Positions 13,401 to 28,400 are shown, counted from the first letter of the stretch. The stretch: 64,000 nt of DNA from Sweltsa coloradensis (GCA_024449915.1 JAMZAV010001269.1:372001-436000); one strand, 5' to 3'. Numbers and translations are program-made. Notes: generated from the sequence alone by a model not told the origin.

Positions 13401-16400
13401 AAATAAATAATTTTATTTAGAGTCTACCCACTCAGTTATAGAACTGATTTTCAGTGGGGACTTTAAATCAAAGCGACCAAGCCAACCCTGCAGGCCCCGA
13501 CGCAATCGACGAGTGAGCGATAACCAACCAAAGATCATATTTAATAGGAATATATAGCAATCAGTGGTATGGACAGTGCGAACACCCGCGAATCAACGCC
13601 AGAATCAACAAGGCCGATTCAGAACAACTCTGAAATTTATTATGTGCTTCGTTGCTAGGACGGCTCCAAAGTCACCGTTTACAAACTCCTAAGACAAGAA
13701 CTGATGGACTGAAGTCCAAATCAGAAGTTAAAAACTTCTGACTTTAACGGGAATAGAACTAATGGCGTTTTCCATTGGCATGCACTCAGCGAGTGCAGAG
13801 ATGTCATTGTTGTCAACCTACACTTGAATAACATCACAAAACTGAATAAATGAAAAGACAAGTGGCAATACAGTGCACACTAGGACGCACTAGTGCGACC
13901 TGAGTGCGGCCAATGGAAAACGCCATTAAATTACAAATTTGAAATTTGTATCTTTTTCTAAGTTGTGCAAAAATTTAATTTTTTTATATAATTTTTCATC
14001 AAATAGAACAACTAAAATATTGAAATGGTTGCATTTACTTATTGGTTTACTCAAGTACAGCATTGCTGCCATTCTACATTGAGGTATAGACTAGGTAAAA
14101 AAGCATATACAAACATAAAACATATTCTATTCAATTATCAAAATAAATTCCAAATATATACTTTTGACCGCCAAGGGGTTTCACATACACTTATGCCATC
14201 AAGTAAAAGTCATTTCAATCCCTGTAAATTCTTCCATCAGTAGTTTAAGTCCTTTCTTTTGTATCCAACTTCTTTGACATTGATCAGCCGTTTATTTATT
14301 TCTCTTGCAAGTCTTTTTGCCCCTTATTATATTATTCGTTATATCTTCCTGTTTTATGTAGGTATCTTATCAATTTGGTTTAGTAGCATAGTTTAAAAAT
14401 ATAGTAAAAAAGATGGATTATATATTTTTTATTCTTATGATCTCATGGGATCACACTATTGTTATTAAAGATGATAATTTACTGTTTTACGAGTAGAGTG
14501 CTGGTAAAGCAATGAATGACTTACCGCACAGTTTCTCGTCCTCCCCAGTGGTACACTCGACGACTCCGTTACATCTCCAGGTCATTGGGATACACCAGCC
14601 CTCGGGGCAGAGGAATTCATCGTTGCCGCACGACGCTGCAAACACAATCACTTATTATAATACACGGGCTAATTGTGAACAGGGATCAGCGTAATTGTTT
14701 TTAGCCAGTCTTTTTCTATGTGACAATAGATGTCAATAGATCAATAAAATGAGAAATAGTGACTATAGTAGTGACTTTTAATATAAAATTAATGTAGAAT
14801 AGAATTCATTCATCAACAGCTATGTAACTGAAAAAAAAATTGGTAAGCAAAATCATTGATAAATGATAATATATTGGATCGGCACTTCTACCATATCAAT
14901 ATATTTTTATACCAACAGCTATTAGGTACCGTAGTTTGTTTGTATAGTTTATTTGAATTAAGGGAGCGTCAAGTGTAAGGTCATAATGTACCAGTGTAGC
15001 TTAGGGGATATAGGGAGGTGGGGCCCATACTGGTCAGAACCAGCCACGGGTAGGGGGCGGAAATAAGGGTTCTCACGTCGCGGTCGTCATCGTCATTGTC
15101 ATCATCATCGTTCGTTGTGTCACTGTGTCATCGTTGTCGGGAGGTTGTCAAGGGAAAGGGGAAGTGTCCCTGACGACGATTGGCAGAGCTCGTCTATGTT
15201 TCGGAGAGTAATATACTCTGCTTTTACTAGCTGATGTTTGCAAGGTGGACTTTTTCTCTTGAATCACCTTTTTCGATTGGCAGAGCCATGCTCTGGGCCT
15301 ATTCTACCCTGGGCAGGTCCAGACGGGGGTTTGTATATGACTAAGATTATGTAACAATATGTTTTGATTAAAAGCAATACTTGACATAATTCACAATTTT
15401 GTTGAGCAAGATTTAAAATGGTATTTAAATTCCTGTGTTTGATTTTTCATCATAAATTTCAAGGCCTATATTGTTTGTTTTCTTCTTCTTCTTCTTAATT
15501 AATTGAGAAATCTTAGCTATTTTACTAGGAGTTGACCTAGAGCCATTTGTGTGATTTATACTAATAAGTAATTAAATAAGTTGTGAAGAACTTACTCTGG
15601 CAGTTGAACTCGTCGGTGTGGTTTACGCAGTCGGGTTTGCCGTCACATTGCCAGACGACGGGGATGCATCGGCCAGACGGGCATTGGAACTCGTCGAATT
15701 CACAGTGCCACTTTTCTGTAAATAGTCAGATAAAATTCAAGTCATTAGTCATTACCATTTAGTCATCATATTATTATTGTGCCATTAGCAACCCCATATT
15801 ATTTAGCAGCATTATAGACAAAATCCTTATTTTTGTTTATTTGCTAGGCTAACGCAACGATTGTTGGATATCAAAATAAAAATAAAAAATACAGCTATAA
15901 ATTAATAAAATTTGAAAACATTAATTTAAAATTCATTAATTTGAAATGATATAATTTTTTTAATGTTCATAATAACAGAACGTTTTTGTTTCTTCTAAGT
16001 GCTTTTTTTGATAATTGATATTCAATAATATTTTGATAATCAATAATGAAAATAATTGAACCAATTTTCAACACATACCACACTACTGTTATTGTTTTTG
16101 AGTTTTGTATAAATGATGATAAATGAATACATAATTTTTTTATTTCACGATCTCATAGTCTTAAATATGATTTCACACTTTTTCTGATATTTGGTGTACC
16201 GGTATGTGTATTATTATCATATATTATGTAAAAAATATTTGTTGACTTTTTGAGACATCTAAACTTGATCATACCTTTCTTTCGGAAAAATTTGCATAAT
16301 TTTTTTACCGACATTTGATATCAATTGATACGATGTGAGAAACTAGGGCGCTTCAACGGTTAGGTCATACTGCGCCGCCTGTGATATTGAAAGTTGATGA

Positions 16401-19400
16401 GATGAGTTAATGGTGTGTTTGATGATTAGATTGTTTTATATGTGTATATATAACAAAATTACGCATTTACCTTTTAGATTAACAATTACCGATAATTGTT
16501 ATTTTAATCCCAAGGTTTCATAAATACAATCAATCATATGTGCAGTGGTCAGTCCAACAAGTAAATACCTTAACAATGAAACTCTATGAAACCAAACAAG
16601 ACAAAATAATGACGTCCATACACAACACCATAATACTAAATTTGCCCAATACAATTCCAACTAGGCCTATATGAAAATTAAACTTTTTAATAAACTTCCC
16701 AAAGAAATAAAAAATACTACAACCATTACAAATTTTAAATATAAAGTAGAAAAATTCTTAAAAGATAGAGCCTACTACTCTACAAGGGAATACCTGGAGG
16801 ACAACCTGTAGCTAAGTAAGCAGCACTGTCAGATTTTTTTATATATACTATCATTTTATTCTTATTAAGCATTTGCACATTGTATATATTCATTATGTAG
16901 AAAGCATTTAAGATGGGTGACAAACCATTATGTATAACTGACTTGCAAGTACTATTTTATATTATTTTTATGTTACGTAAAAATGCATATAGTAATATGT
17001 ATCTTGTTTTTAATTGGGTCTAATTATCTACATGAATTATGTACCTATGACAATACCAATAAATATCATATCATATCATATACGTACCGCACGCTATCTC
17101 GTCCGACCCGTCGTTACAATCCACGATGCCGTTGCACACGAGGTGGCGCTTGAGGCACTGTCCGCTCGTGCACTGGAAGTTCCCGGGACAGTTTTGCTCG
17201 ATACAGCCGAGCTCGTCGGAGCCGTCTGAACAGTCGTTGATCGAGTCGCACTTTGTTGACACGCTTACACAGTACGAGCCGTCGCGAGCCGTCCCGTTGA
17301 TGCACTGGAACTGACCTGTCGACGTGACAAAACATTGTGTTAATAACGATAACACTAGTTTGTATTAAAATACTGTAAGGATTGTTTCCCATGAAAAGTT
17401 GTAAAACTCCCTGGACTTTGAAGTATGATCAGACTCGTCCCGTAATTCAACAATTCCCAACAATTTCCAAATTTAAATCGTATCATTTAGTACTTTTTTT
17501 TTTAAAGTTATCAGCTTTACCCCTCTAGCCAACATCTACCCCACCAGCCTCTCTCACTCCACTCACTGTGGAAGGCAATTAGGACAAAAACGTTTTAAAT
17601 GTTTTTTTTTGTGTTCTCTATCATGGCATTCCTAGCTAGCTTAGCTTTTGGAATCCTCTTCACTGTTTTGAAACAAATTTAAAATGAATGATAGGTTGTG
17701 ATTATTGAAAGGAAAATTTACACAACTTGTCTTCGCTGTTGACTGGAAATCAACCAAACCCGCTACTTGAAGCAATTATCTTTCAAATATTGATGACTTA
17801 TATTACCGATACCTACATGGATTAGTACCGTATGTCCCACATGTATTATTGAGAGTACTAATTTTTGTAATTATACACCAAAGTGGTAAGATTCATAAAT
17901 TTAAAAGTATTTTCGAATACTGAAGTAAAATATTGTAAAGCTAAAAAGCTACTGGATATCGTCTTCTTACCTGCTGCACATTTAGAGAAGAAGACAGTAT
18001 TGGGATGAGCGTCATTGCCGTTCTCTGCCTGGGTCACATTGTTGACGGATGTCGAGTCATCCTTCTCCGAAGACTTTGATCCCAGGATCCCTTCACTAGA
18101 TGAAGATGTCATCGTTTCGGCCTCTTCAGATTTCATCGATGTAGTAGTGACACCTGCTTGAGTTGTCGTTGTGTTTTCAGACGATGTTGATGGGGTTACT
18201 TCGTCGCTCCCAGCTGGGTTTCTTACGGTAACAGTTTCGTCGATCTTTTTGTGGATAGCTGGTTCAAGTCCATCAGCTAAAGGCTTAACAATCTCATGGA
18301 TGTTACCCTTCATATTGTAAGATATTGTCGTATTCTTTTCTTCTTTTTCTTTATCGTTCTCATCGTCGGTATCTTTGTCTTTCTTATCGGTTTCGTCTGC
18401 AGACTTATTTCCCTCGTTCGCCTCTTCGCTGTCTTCCTTCTCTACGTAGTCTGGAATCTTCGTTGCGGCCTCTTCTGGGAGGGGGGTCGGGACAAAATGG
18501 GTCGGAGAAATGGTTTCCGGGAAACGTTCGAGACTATATGGTGTGGTAACTGCCATTTTCAGAGGATTCTCCGTGTCCTTGTTTACGTCCAGGGATTCGT
18601 AATCGTCGAACATGTTGTAAGGATCAGAGTCGTAGTCAACCCCGTCGGCCGATGCAGCCAATCCAAGTCGATCCATCTTATGAGCAGGCTCTTTGTCAAA
18701 TTTTGATGGTTTCTCACCGGACTTTTTATCGTATTGCGAGTCCGATTCCTGAGAACCGTCACTGAACTGTTTAACAAGTTTCTTATTGTTTTTCTTGGAA
18801 TCTTGTTTAAGCGGTACTACTGATATGTCTTTCTCAAAAGGATGCCCCTTGTTGAACCCCTCTTTCGAGTAAACAACCTCAGTACTCGTACTCTGGCTGT
18901 CTGACGTTAGATGGGCGTTATCGCTTGTTGACTCGTGTGAAGTTTCAGTCGTTGACACGCTGTTGTCGCTCAGCGAGGAAGCTTGTGTACTTGCATCTGC
19001 TGACAAAGTGGATTTATCAACTCCTACACCTGTTGAGTACAACAACTTGTTCTCTGCGTCTTCTTCTGTGTAGTCGTTGGAAAGACTGTCTCCGAATACA
19101 TTGTCATTGTGTTGGAGTGTCTTTCTTGTTGAGGAGTCTTTCTTATCTTCATCGGTGATATAAACAACGGTTTCCGTGGATGAAGCGTGCAACATATCAC
19201 TCGAACTGTTCGCATTGCTCGTGGCTTCTTTCTCCGCAGATGTACTCTCTGTTGTTATTTGGTTCTGGATTTCAGAATCTGTCTTCTTGACGTCTTCCTT
19301 GACTGAAACAACTTCAACACTTTTTGCCTCGTTAGTCATGTTCTTACCATCTTTACTCATATCTTTGTCCATACCTGCCATATTCTCAAAATTTTCTTTC

Positions 19401-22400
19401 ATATTCTTCTCTGTATTTGTCACCTCCTCATCTTTATTGTCCATATCTTTGGTTGTGTTTTCGTTCTCTTCAGACATGTTGCTTTCCGCTATCGTGACAA
19501 ATGTACGTAAATCGTTCACCAGACGATTATCGTCATCGACTGATTCCACTCCTCCTGTTTTCTTGCCATCTTCCTTCTTGGTATCGTTACCTTTCATCGA
19601 TTCCTCGGAAGCGCTGTCGATTGGGGTCACATGAGTCATGTCAGATGTGTTTGTCATGGCAGTTCCCATATTGTGAACCTTATCTTCTTGAGAGGATGAT
19701 GTTGAGGACTCGCTCATTGCATTGGTAGAACTTTCATCACCACTCAGTAAAATATGGTCAGTGTTGAAATTCCTGGCACCGCTCTTACTCATGTTTTCCT
19801 CTTTCAAGTCCATCGTCGTTGACGAACCTTCAGCACTTGTCATTTCTTGATTTTCTTTCAATATTGTTTCATTCTTCACATCATTCATAAGTTCAACCCG
19901 ATCCATTGAAGACTTTTCTTCTGAGCCTTGTGTTGTTCTTTCCATCATCTTCATTTCTTCCTCAGACGACATCGTTGAGCTAGACTCGGCTCTCATTTCG
20001 CTTTGAGTCGAACTAGAAGTCGTGTCCATAGTTTGCGAGTCAATAGGTCCCTCCTTAGGATACAGTGTTGCCAGCACGGGTGGTAGATCATTCGTGTTTC
20101 TAGTAGATGACATATCTTCCACATGAGAAGTCGTCATCCCCACATCTTTCTCTGCCTTCATATGCTCCATTTCAACACTGGACATTTGATTAATTTCTGT
20201 ACTGGGGACGTCATTAATAACGTGCATCTCTGTGCTTGCTTCCATTTCCATACCTTGACTAGACATTGATGTTACAGATGCATCGTCTCCGGAAAACATT
20301 CTTGAAGACTCAGAATTGTTGGTAATAACTGGCACGTGTATCTCCTGGATGCTGTTGAAATGGTCGTGGGCTGTTGTGCTCTGTTCCGTAGTGGAATTAA
20401 CAGTTGAAGAGTTGCTTTGATCCGATTCTCCCCAAATATTATTCGGTTCATTGTTACTACTTTCTTTTTGTTCTGTTTTATTCTCATGATCAACGAACGG
20501 CTTTGTCTCATGGATGACTTCAAACGATCTGTCTGTAGTGTAATGTACGTTCTTCTCCTCATGGGGATTCTTGAAGTGCATTTCATCCTTATCAAGTCGA
20601 GGCCGTTTCTTCAAGTTCAGCTTAGGATTCGAATCATTCTTCAAGATATGGAAGGAGTTATCTTGGATGTCGTAGTCATCAGGAGACAACGAGTTCAACG
20701 AGGTGTCATTCTCGGACTCGGGTGATAGAAAATCATCGAACCATTTCTGTTTAGTTTTGTTTGCCTTCTCGTAAGGTAATGGCAGCACCGTCTTGGGCTC
20801 GTCATATTTAAACTTATGTTTTGGATTCTTTTCATCTTTAGGACCATCAAAGATATCCTTATTCGTAATCTCCTCTTTTGTCTCTCCGTAATACTCAATA
20901 CCTGGCCTCAATGTCGTCATACTCTCCATACCCATCTCTTCCCTCGTCTTCTCATCCGCACCACCTTTTCCAATCGCTTCTCCCACCTCCTCTCCCATCT
21001 CCACCACCCCAGCATGCTTCATCGTTCCGTTCTGCATTGCGTCTTCACTAACATTCTTCATCTTCATGCTCTCGCTATGATGCGCCACGTCTTTATGCAG
21101 CTGGTCGTAGAAGTCCCCGTCCATGGAGATGACTGGAGTGTTGGTAGTGTCGTGTTCCAGTCTTGGATCGTCACCATGAGCTGTGTAGACGCTCTTATCC
21201 TTCTCATGAGAAGTGCTTGTCTCCTCTTCACTCTTGGATCCACCCATCACCTCAGTGCTGCTTTGCTGAGTACCCTCTGTTGTTGTGTTCTCTTCGGAGA
21301 GAACTGGCACCAAGATATTACCACCGTTCATCATAAGTCCATCTTCGTGACCCATCGTCGAACTCTTCATATCGTCTTCAACTCGTTTAGTCGTCTCTGA
21401 ATCCATCATGTTTGCCTTCTCCGTTGCCATATCCATATGGATGTGACCTTCATGCATATGTTCACTTGAATCCTTAACATTACTCATCTCCATATGATCA
21501 GTATGATCTTCCATGTCTTTCTCAGTGCTCATTCCTTCAATTCTCGATGGCAAACCATCACCATTCTCCATATTCTTGTCCATATCTCCCATGGGATGCA
21601 TAGTTGTGTGTTCCATGTCGGGCATGCCCATGTAACGATGATGAACATCGTGACCCATCATCTCCTTGGATGTTTCTGGAGGCAGTGTGGTGAACACTTC
21701 TTTGTGGTCAGTCATGAAGTCGTTGGTTTTCTCTCCGTGTACATGATCATGGTGCTCACGTAGCACGTCGTGTTCAGAGTGTGACTCCACCGACATCTTG
21801 TCTGTGGTTGGGCTAGGTTCAGGCTCGGCATTTGGTTCAGGCTCTGAACTGGGTTCAGGAGACGCGTTTGGTTCTGGTTCAGGGGAAGAACTAGGTTCTG
21901 GTTCGGATGTTGGTTCTGGCTCGGACGATGGTTCTGGATGCGCTGTTGGTTCTGGATGTGTGGCCGGCTCTGGTTCAGCTGAAGAACTGGGTTCCGGCTC
22001 CGCAGACGGTTCTGGATGAGCTTCCGGTTCTGGAGTGGCTTCCGGCTCGGCGCTCGGCTCGTGTCCAATATCTGGGGTTCCCGAACTCGTCTTTGCAACA
22101 CATTGTTTGCCGCTAACATCCAACATCAGATCTTCTGGACACTTGCACATGAAGTTTAGATGGGAATTGTAGTCGAAAACACATTCGTGTGAGCAGTCTC
22201 CGTTGTTGAACTTGCAGTTGTCAATGACATCTGTGAATGAAAAGACACATTTGAAAACCCTGGGACGACAACGTGAGAAACTAGAACCGGTAGGTTCATA
22301 TTGCGCCGACTGTGATATTGTAAGTTAATGAAATGAGTGTATGGTTTGTTTGATGATTATATTGCTTTCCAAGTATAAACATTTAATTAAATTATGGTGA

Positions 22401-25400
22401 TGATAATGTTATTAATTGCAAGAGAAAAGTTATTTATTTGAATAAAAAATTAAATTTGTTTGATGTGAATTAAATTTTGTTAAATAAATTGTAAAGAATG
22501 AAATAAATCATGCAATATTTACAATAGATTTGCAATATTATATAATATTATTATTATATTAGCCAGCGATTTAGCCGCGGTCGTTTAACCAGTTCCCACT
22601 CGAACACTGAAGTTAAGCAACATCGGGCGTGGTCAGGGTTGAGTGGGTCGCCGCTCTGCCCTGAAAGACACTATATCGCTGGCTAGAGCAGACTAGGGTT
22701 CGTAAGCTTGTGTGACAGCTCGTTCTCCTTGGGCCGTCTGCTCGCAGTCCGGGTTATGGATGGAACCTATATGACTGTCAAAAGTTACACCGCCCTTCGG
22801 ATGGGACGTAAAGCCGTTGGTCCCCTTGGTACTTTTCGTAGGAGTAGGCTATGTGCCGGTACGGGATTCCCCTACCCCCCTTCTCTATTAAATTTGCACT
22901 AGTGGGCTACATTGCCTGTTGCAATAGAGACATAAATAAAATAATAAAAATAAACAGGCACTATGATACTTCATCCAATATTTTGGATCAGTAGCAATCT
23001 AGAGATGAATCAGGGGTATGTGCAAAAGTTTGTTACAAAGTCTTTACCTAAGTACTAACTTACAGAACCGCCAGACTCTGTATTCGAGAGATCCCGGGGT
23101 CTATATACTCGCCTCCAGCACATCAGGAGTGCTTGAAAGTTTTCCCGAGTTTTTTCTGTCTTTAATGCGAATGCAAGAGATGTTTGTCCGATAAACAGCA
23201 GATGGGCATTGCCTTAGCATCCACCCTAACACCAATATACCTAGCTAGACACCTGAAGACAGGTCTCTGTTCTGCCCCTCTTCACTTGACTAAATAAGCA
23301 AAGGGTGTGTGGAGAACTTGAAAGAACATCTCAATGGCCGTGTGAAACTAGGGCGCTTCAACCGGTTAGGTCATACTGCGCCGCCTGTGATATAGAAATG
23401 AGTGTATGGTTTGATGATGATTATATTGTTTTCTAAGTGTATATAAGAAAATTAAATGATGATAGTACTAGCAAAATAAAGTTATTTATGTGAATGGAAA
23501 TAAATAAATAAACAAAATGTGTATGATGTGAATTAAATTTTGTTGAATAAATTACTTTGAATGAGACATTTAGAAAGTTTGTCGCCGTTATCATATGATA
23601 GAAGATCTTCATATGATTCGGAGAGATCAAATTAAGTGCGCATGGCATCATATTCCTGCTATCATATTATGATAGACGGTTAAAGGTTTGTCACATGTGT
23701 CATAACTATAGGAACAACGTATTCTCTGGTTAAGAGATATCCGTGAATTAATTGGGATATGGGTAGGAGAGGCCTTTGCTGGTCAGAACCAGCCTCGGGT
23801 AGAAGGAGGAAAGAGGGGGTTCTCACTTCGCGGTCATCATCGTCTTTGTCATCGTCATCGACATCGGGGCGGAGGGGAGATATCCCCGACGACGATGCCA
23901 GAGCTCGCCTCTAGTTTTGGGGAGTAATATACTCCCCTCTATACTATAGCTGATGAATGTGCAAGGTGGACTTTTTTCACTTGAATGCCTTTTACGATTA
24001 GCAGAGCCATGCTCTGGGCCAATTCTACCCGGGCCCAGACGGATTCGCATTGACGACTGAATCAAACCTTGGAGTTAGAACCTCTCGGATCAGAGTCCCG
24101 CACTTTATTCTAGATTGTTTATTCCCAAGATGATAGTTTGGTGTAGGTGAAGTGCACTTACTGCTGGCGCGCGACGACCCCTTGGCCAGGTGGTAGGTGT
24201 GCAGGAAGCCCGCGTATCTCGTCAGGTGCTTCTCCAGCCGCTCTCGAAGAAGTTCCTTGTCTATCGGGTTGGGCGGGTTGCGGATTCCTTCCTTGAACTC
24301 CCAGGCGACGCGGAACTTGGCCACCACGCTACCGGGCCTGCCAAACATGGACACTTGTTATTAGTCGGGAAACACTACCGTAGGTGGAATTGTTAATATT
24401 TAACACACACACCATTCAGATCTATAGGGCAACTATTACCGTCTCGGTGGTCTACTTTGGCTAAGGCACCTATCTGGAATATGGGAGTCCTGGGTTCGAA
24501 CCCCAGTCGGACGAACTTTGTAAATTTCTGAATTATATTAAATATTGAGTGTATAATGTTATAAAAACTTGCATTCGCCACCAATTTTATACGCCATACT
24601 GATCATCCATCTCCTTTAATATTATTTGTTAACTTATTTGTATTTTATAATATGGTTTCAAGAGGTATAACCATTGAGTTTAGAATATACATAGCTAAAG
24701 TCAATGGTAATGGTATAACTAAGGCAACGTAAGCTAGACACTTTGTGACTGGGCCTTATGTCCCTTTTCTGTCTTTCTATAGAGTTGTGCATATTAATTT
24801 TCAAAAATAAAATGGTACAATTTTAAAATGAAATATTAATCAGTGTGTGTGACGGTGTGCATCGTAGTGATGTGTAATTGACAGTTGACTTGGAGTCTCA
24901 AACTCATCATGCTCCACTCTAGCCTAGGGTATGTAGGGAAGTCACCAGCTACGGGCATCGGGAGGAAGGTGGGGGTTCTCACATGGTTATCATAGTCTTC
25001 GTCATCGTTGGTGTTGTCATGGTCATCGTAACTGGGGAGGTCGTCGAGGGGAGGGGGTGAGGTATCTAAAGACGGCTGCCAGAGCTCGCCGCTAGTTTAG
25101 CGGAGTAATATAATACTCCCCTAGGGATTCAAATATAAGTATTTAAATAGTTTTCTGTGTTGATTACGTTAATTGCCAACTTCAGTACCGGCATTGATTA
25201 AATGGTACCGGTATTATGAATAGAAAATATGGGCTCATTTCCCAGTTGATTGAATGGGACCAACCATATTCTACAATGTACAATTTTTGAATTTACGAGA
25301 TGATGTTTGCGAGATAGACTTTTCCTCTTTATCGTCTATTACGATTAGCAGAGCCATTCTCTGGGTCAAATTTTACCCCGGGCCCAGACGGGATAGACCC

Positions 25401-28400
25401 GTGACGGATCCAGGTATGTATATAGCCACTGGCAAGGGGAGGGAAGGCGGGGTTTCTCTCATTGCTGTCGTCTTTGTCATCGTTCGTATTGTCGTAGTCT
25501 TAGTCATCGTCGTCAAGATGGTCGTCGAGGGGGAGGTGGAGGTTCATTAATGGAATTGATGTCCCAACAACAGTTACTTTAGCATGTAATAGAAGATCTA
25601 CGAAGATGCCCAGCAATGTTGCTAGGGAGTAAGTATATAGGCTACATGCATTTGCAGTGTTTTTATTTGTAGTTTAAATTGGTTTTCTAATCACCAATTA
25701 CAAGTATTTGAATGCAATAATTTAATCCATGCAACCACGTGAAATAATAACAGACGACGACAAGAAGAGGTCAAATTAATGTTACTCATAATCAATTACC
25801 AGGGAAAGGGATGATATCAAAATATGACGACGTGAGAAACTTCTACCGGGTAGGTCATATTGCGCCGCCATGTGATATTGATTTGAATTTGTTGTTTGTT
25901 AGTTTTTCAAATTCTTTCTAAGTTAATAAAAGAAACGAAAATGATCAAGTTGATAGTGATAACAATAAAAATTGTTATTATTTTGTTGATTTAAAAAAAA
26001 AAAATTTAAAACCATTTTTTTAAATTTAATTATTGTCTATCGTATTTATTTGTAATAACGGATTAACAAAGGAGTCAAATGTCAAATGAGGGAGGTAGAA
26101 ATTTTGGTTTATTTGGATTAAAGGACGCGTCAACCGTTAGGTCATAATGCACCACTCTAACCTAGGGCGGGGGAAGGGACCATGCTGGTCAGAACCAGCC
26201 ACGGGTAGGGGGAGGAAGGGATAGAGAACATAAAGCTCAGCCTGAATTGCTGTGTGCATGTGTGGCTGTTTTCATATACTAGGCCGCTTCGCAAACGCTT
26301 TTTTTAGTCGCGTTGAATCGTTGATGGATGAGCATTTTTATAAGTTTTTCTCCAATTTTCATCAAGATCGCATATGCCGTTTACCCGGTAGAGAGCGAAC
26401 AAAGTGACAAAAATACAAACAAAAAAACAAAAACATTAAAGCTAAATTTTTTGAGTGTTCAGTGAAATTGAAGCCTTCGCTTCGCTCATACAATAATTCA
26501 CACAAACGACGACGTGAGAAACTAGGGCGCTTCAACCGGTTAGGTCATATTGCTCCACCTGTGATATTGAAAGTTAATAAAATGATTTTTTTGGTTTATT
26601 TGGATTAAGGGCGCGTCAACCGTTAGGTCATAATGCACCACTCTAGCCTATAGGAGGAGGGGCCCATGCTGGCCAGAATCAGCCACGGGTAAGGGGAGGA
26701 AAGGGGGTTCTCACGTCGCGGTCGTCATCGTCTTATTCATCGTTCGTTGTGTCTTTGTCATCGTCTTCGTCGAGGGGTCGTCAAGGGAGGGGGGCAATTG
26801 TCCCCGACGACGATTGCTAGAGCTCGCCTCTATTCTCGGGGAGTAAAATACTACCCTTCATACTAGCTGATGTTTGCTAGGTGGACTTTTTCTCTTGAAT
26901 CGCCTTCTACGATTAGCAGAGCCATGCACTGGGCCAATTCTTCCCCGGGCCCAGACGGGGTTCGACTGGTGTATGAATCAATAAGTCCATAAAGCGGGCT
27001 TATGCTTAAAAACCTTATATTCATAATAAAAATAATGTTTTAATATATCTGATTGAAAAGAGCGAATTATGCCAAAATGTATTCTCTTCTTCTCTATGAT
27101 GTGAATTGAATGAATGAGACATTTAGAAGGTTTATCGCAGTTATCATATGATAAGAGTTCTTTGATTGGACCAAATTGCTTGCGCAAGACATTTATTTAT
27201 TGATATTTGAACATACACTGTCCTGCGTGAAAGTAATACTTACGAGAACTCCAACACTTTGACATAGATGTTAGCCGAACCGTAGTTGAGAGTCGACTGG
27301 TCGAACAAGGCATTTTTCAGCTGAAAGAAAAGCAATTCATCGGTCAAAGTTATAAGAAAAATATATATAGGTATATATAAGTAATTAAACAAGTTTTTCT
27401 CCAAAATAATAATTATCTAGATATTATGAACATTCCTTTAAAAATCAGAAAACTTGCACTTTGCCGTAAGTAAAAATAAAGTTATTTTCAATTTTCAGTA
27501 AAATAAATCTTTGTGTGCAAGTGAAGAAGCAGAACAGTGCTTATAATTCACAAACATTGCATATTTACACGGTTGTATAGGACGCCTTTGATAAACGGCC
27601 ACAAGCCTATGCTGATCGAGAACGACGACGTGAGAAACTAGGGCGCTTCAACCGCTTAGGTCATATTGCGCCGCATGTGAAAATGAAAGTTAATGAGATA
27701 AATTAATGCAGGTGTGTTTGATGATTAGATGGTTTTCTAAGTGTATAAATAACAAAAGAAAATGATGATTATGAAAGGAATAGCAAAATAAAAGTATATG
27801 TAATTAGTAACAGGTTTTAATAGATTTTATTACTATCTTCGAATTATTGTGCACGAATTATACAATTTTCCTATGCATGCTACTTTTAACAAAACCAGAC
27901 ACATCATACACCTGTTCAGTTTACTTAAGTTTATTCTTTACTTTAGTTTAGTTTAGTTCTAGTTAGTGCTAGAAAAGCTTTAGTTGTAGGTTCACTTAGT
28001 AATCTCATTATACTATTTTAAGTTTACATATTTGCATTGTAAAGTTGTATCTTCTGTCTCCAAATTGTAAACTTGTAACCAAAAATGTTTTCTCCTAATA
28101 TTGTTAATTTAGTTCAACACACATGAAATTTACAACACATCACTTTGACTACGCTGATGTGGTTTATAAATTTATGTCATGTTGTGACATAAAACGACGA
28201 CGTGAGAAACTAGGGCGCTTCAACCGGTTAGGTCATATTGCGCCGCCTGTGAATGAAAGTAAATGAAAAGAGTTAATGCAGGTATGTTTGATGATTAGAT
28301 TGTTTTCTAAGTGTATAAATAACAAAATAAAATGATGATGATGAAAGTAATAGCAAAATAAAAGTTATGTATGTGAATGAAAAGAAAGAAAAGAAAGAAA

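Noticed and set aside
18296..21763. Several long open frames on the plus strand opposite the giant exon
   Set aside because: They are shadows of the Ser/Thr/Glu-rich minus-strand coding sequence, have low-complexity translations and no splice or start context.
22562..22683. Functional 5S rRNA gene
   Set aside because: The 5S-like segment continues into a SINE body and A/T-rich tail with no T-run terminator at the 5S end, so I call it a SINE head.
24420..24515. Genuine tRNA gene
   Set aside because: Perfect T-arm but unpaired acceptor ends and no clear anticodon arm; more likely a SINE fragment.
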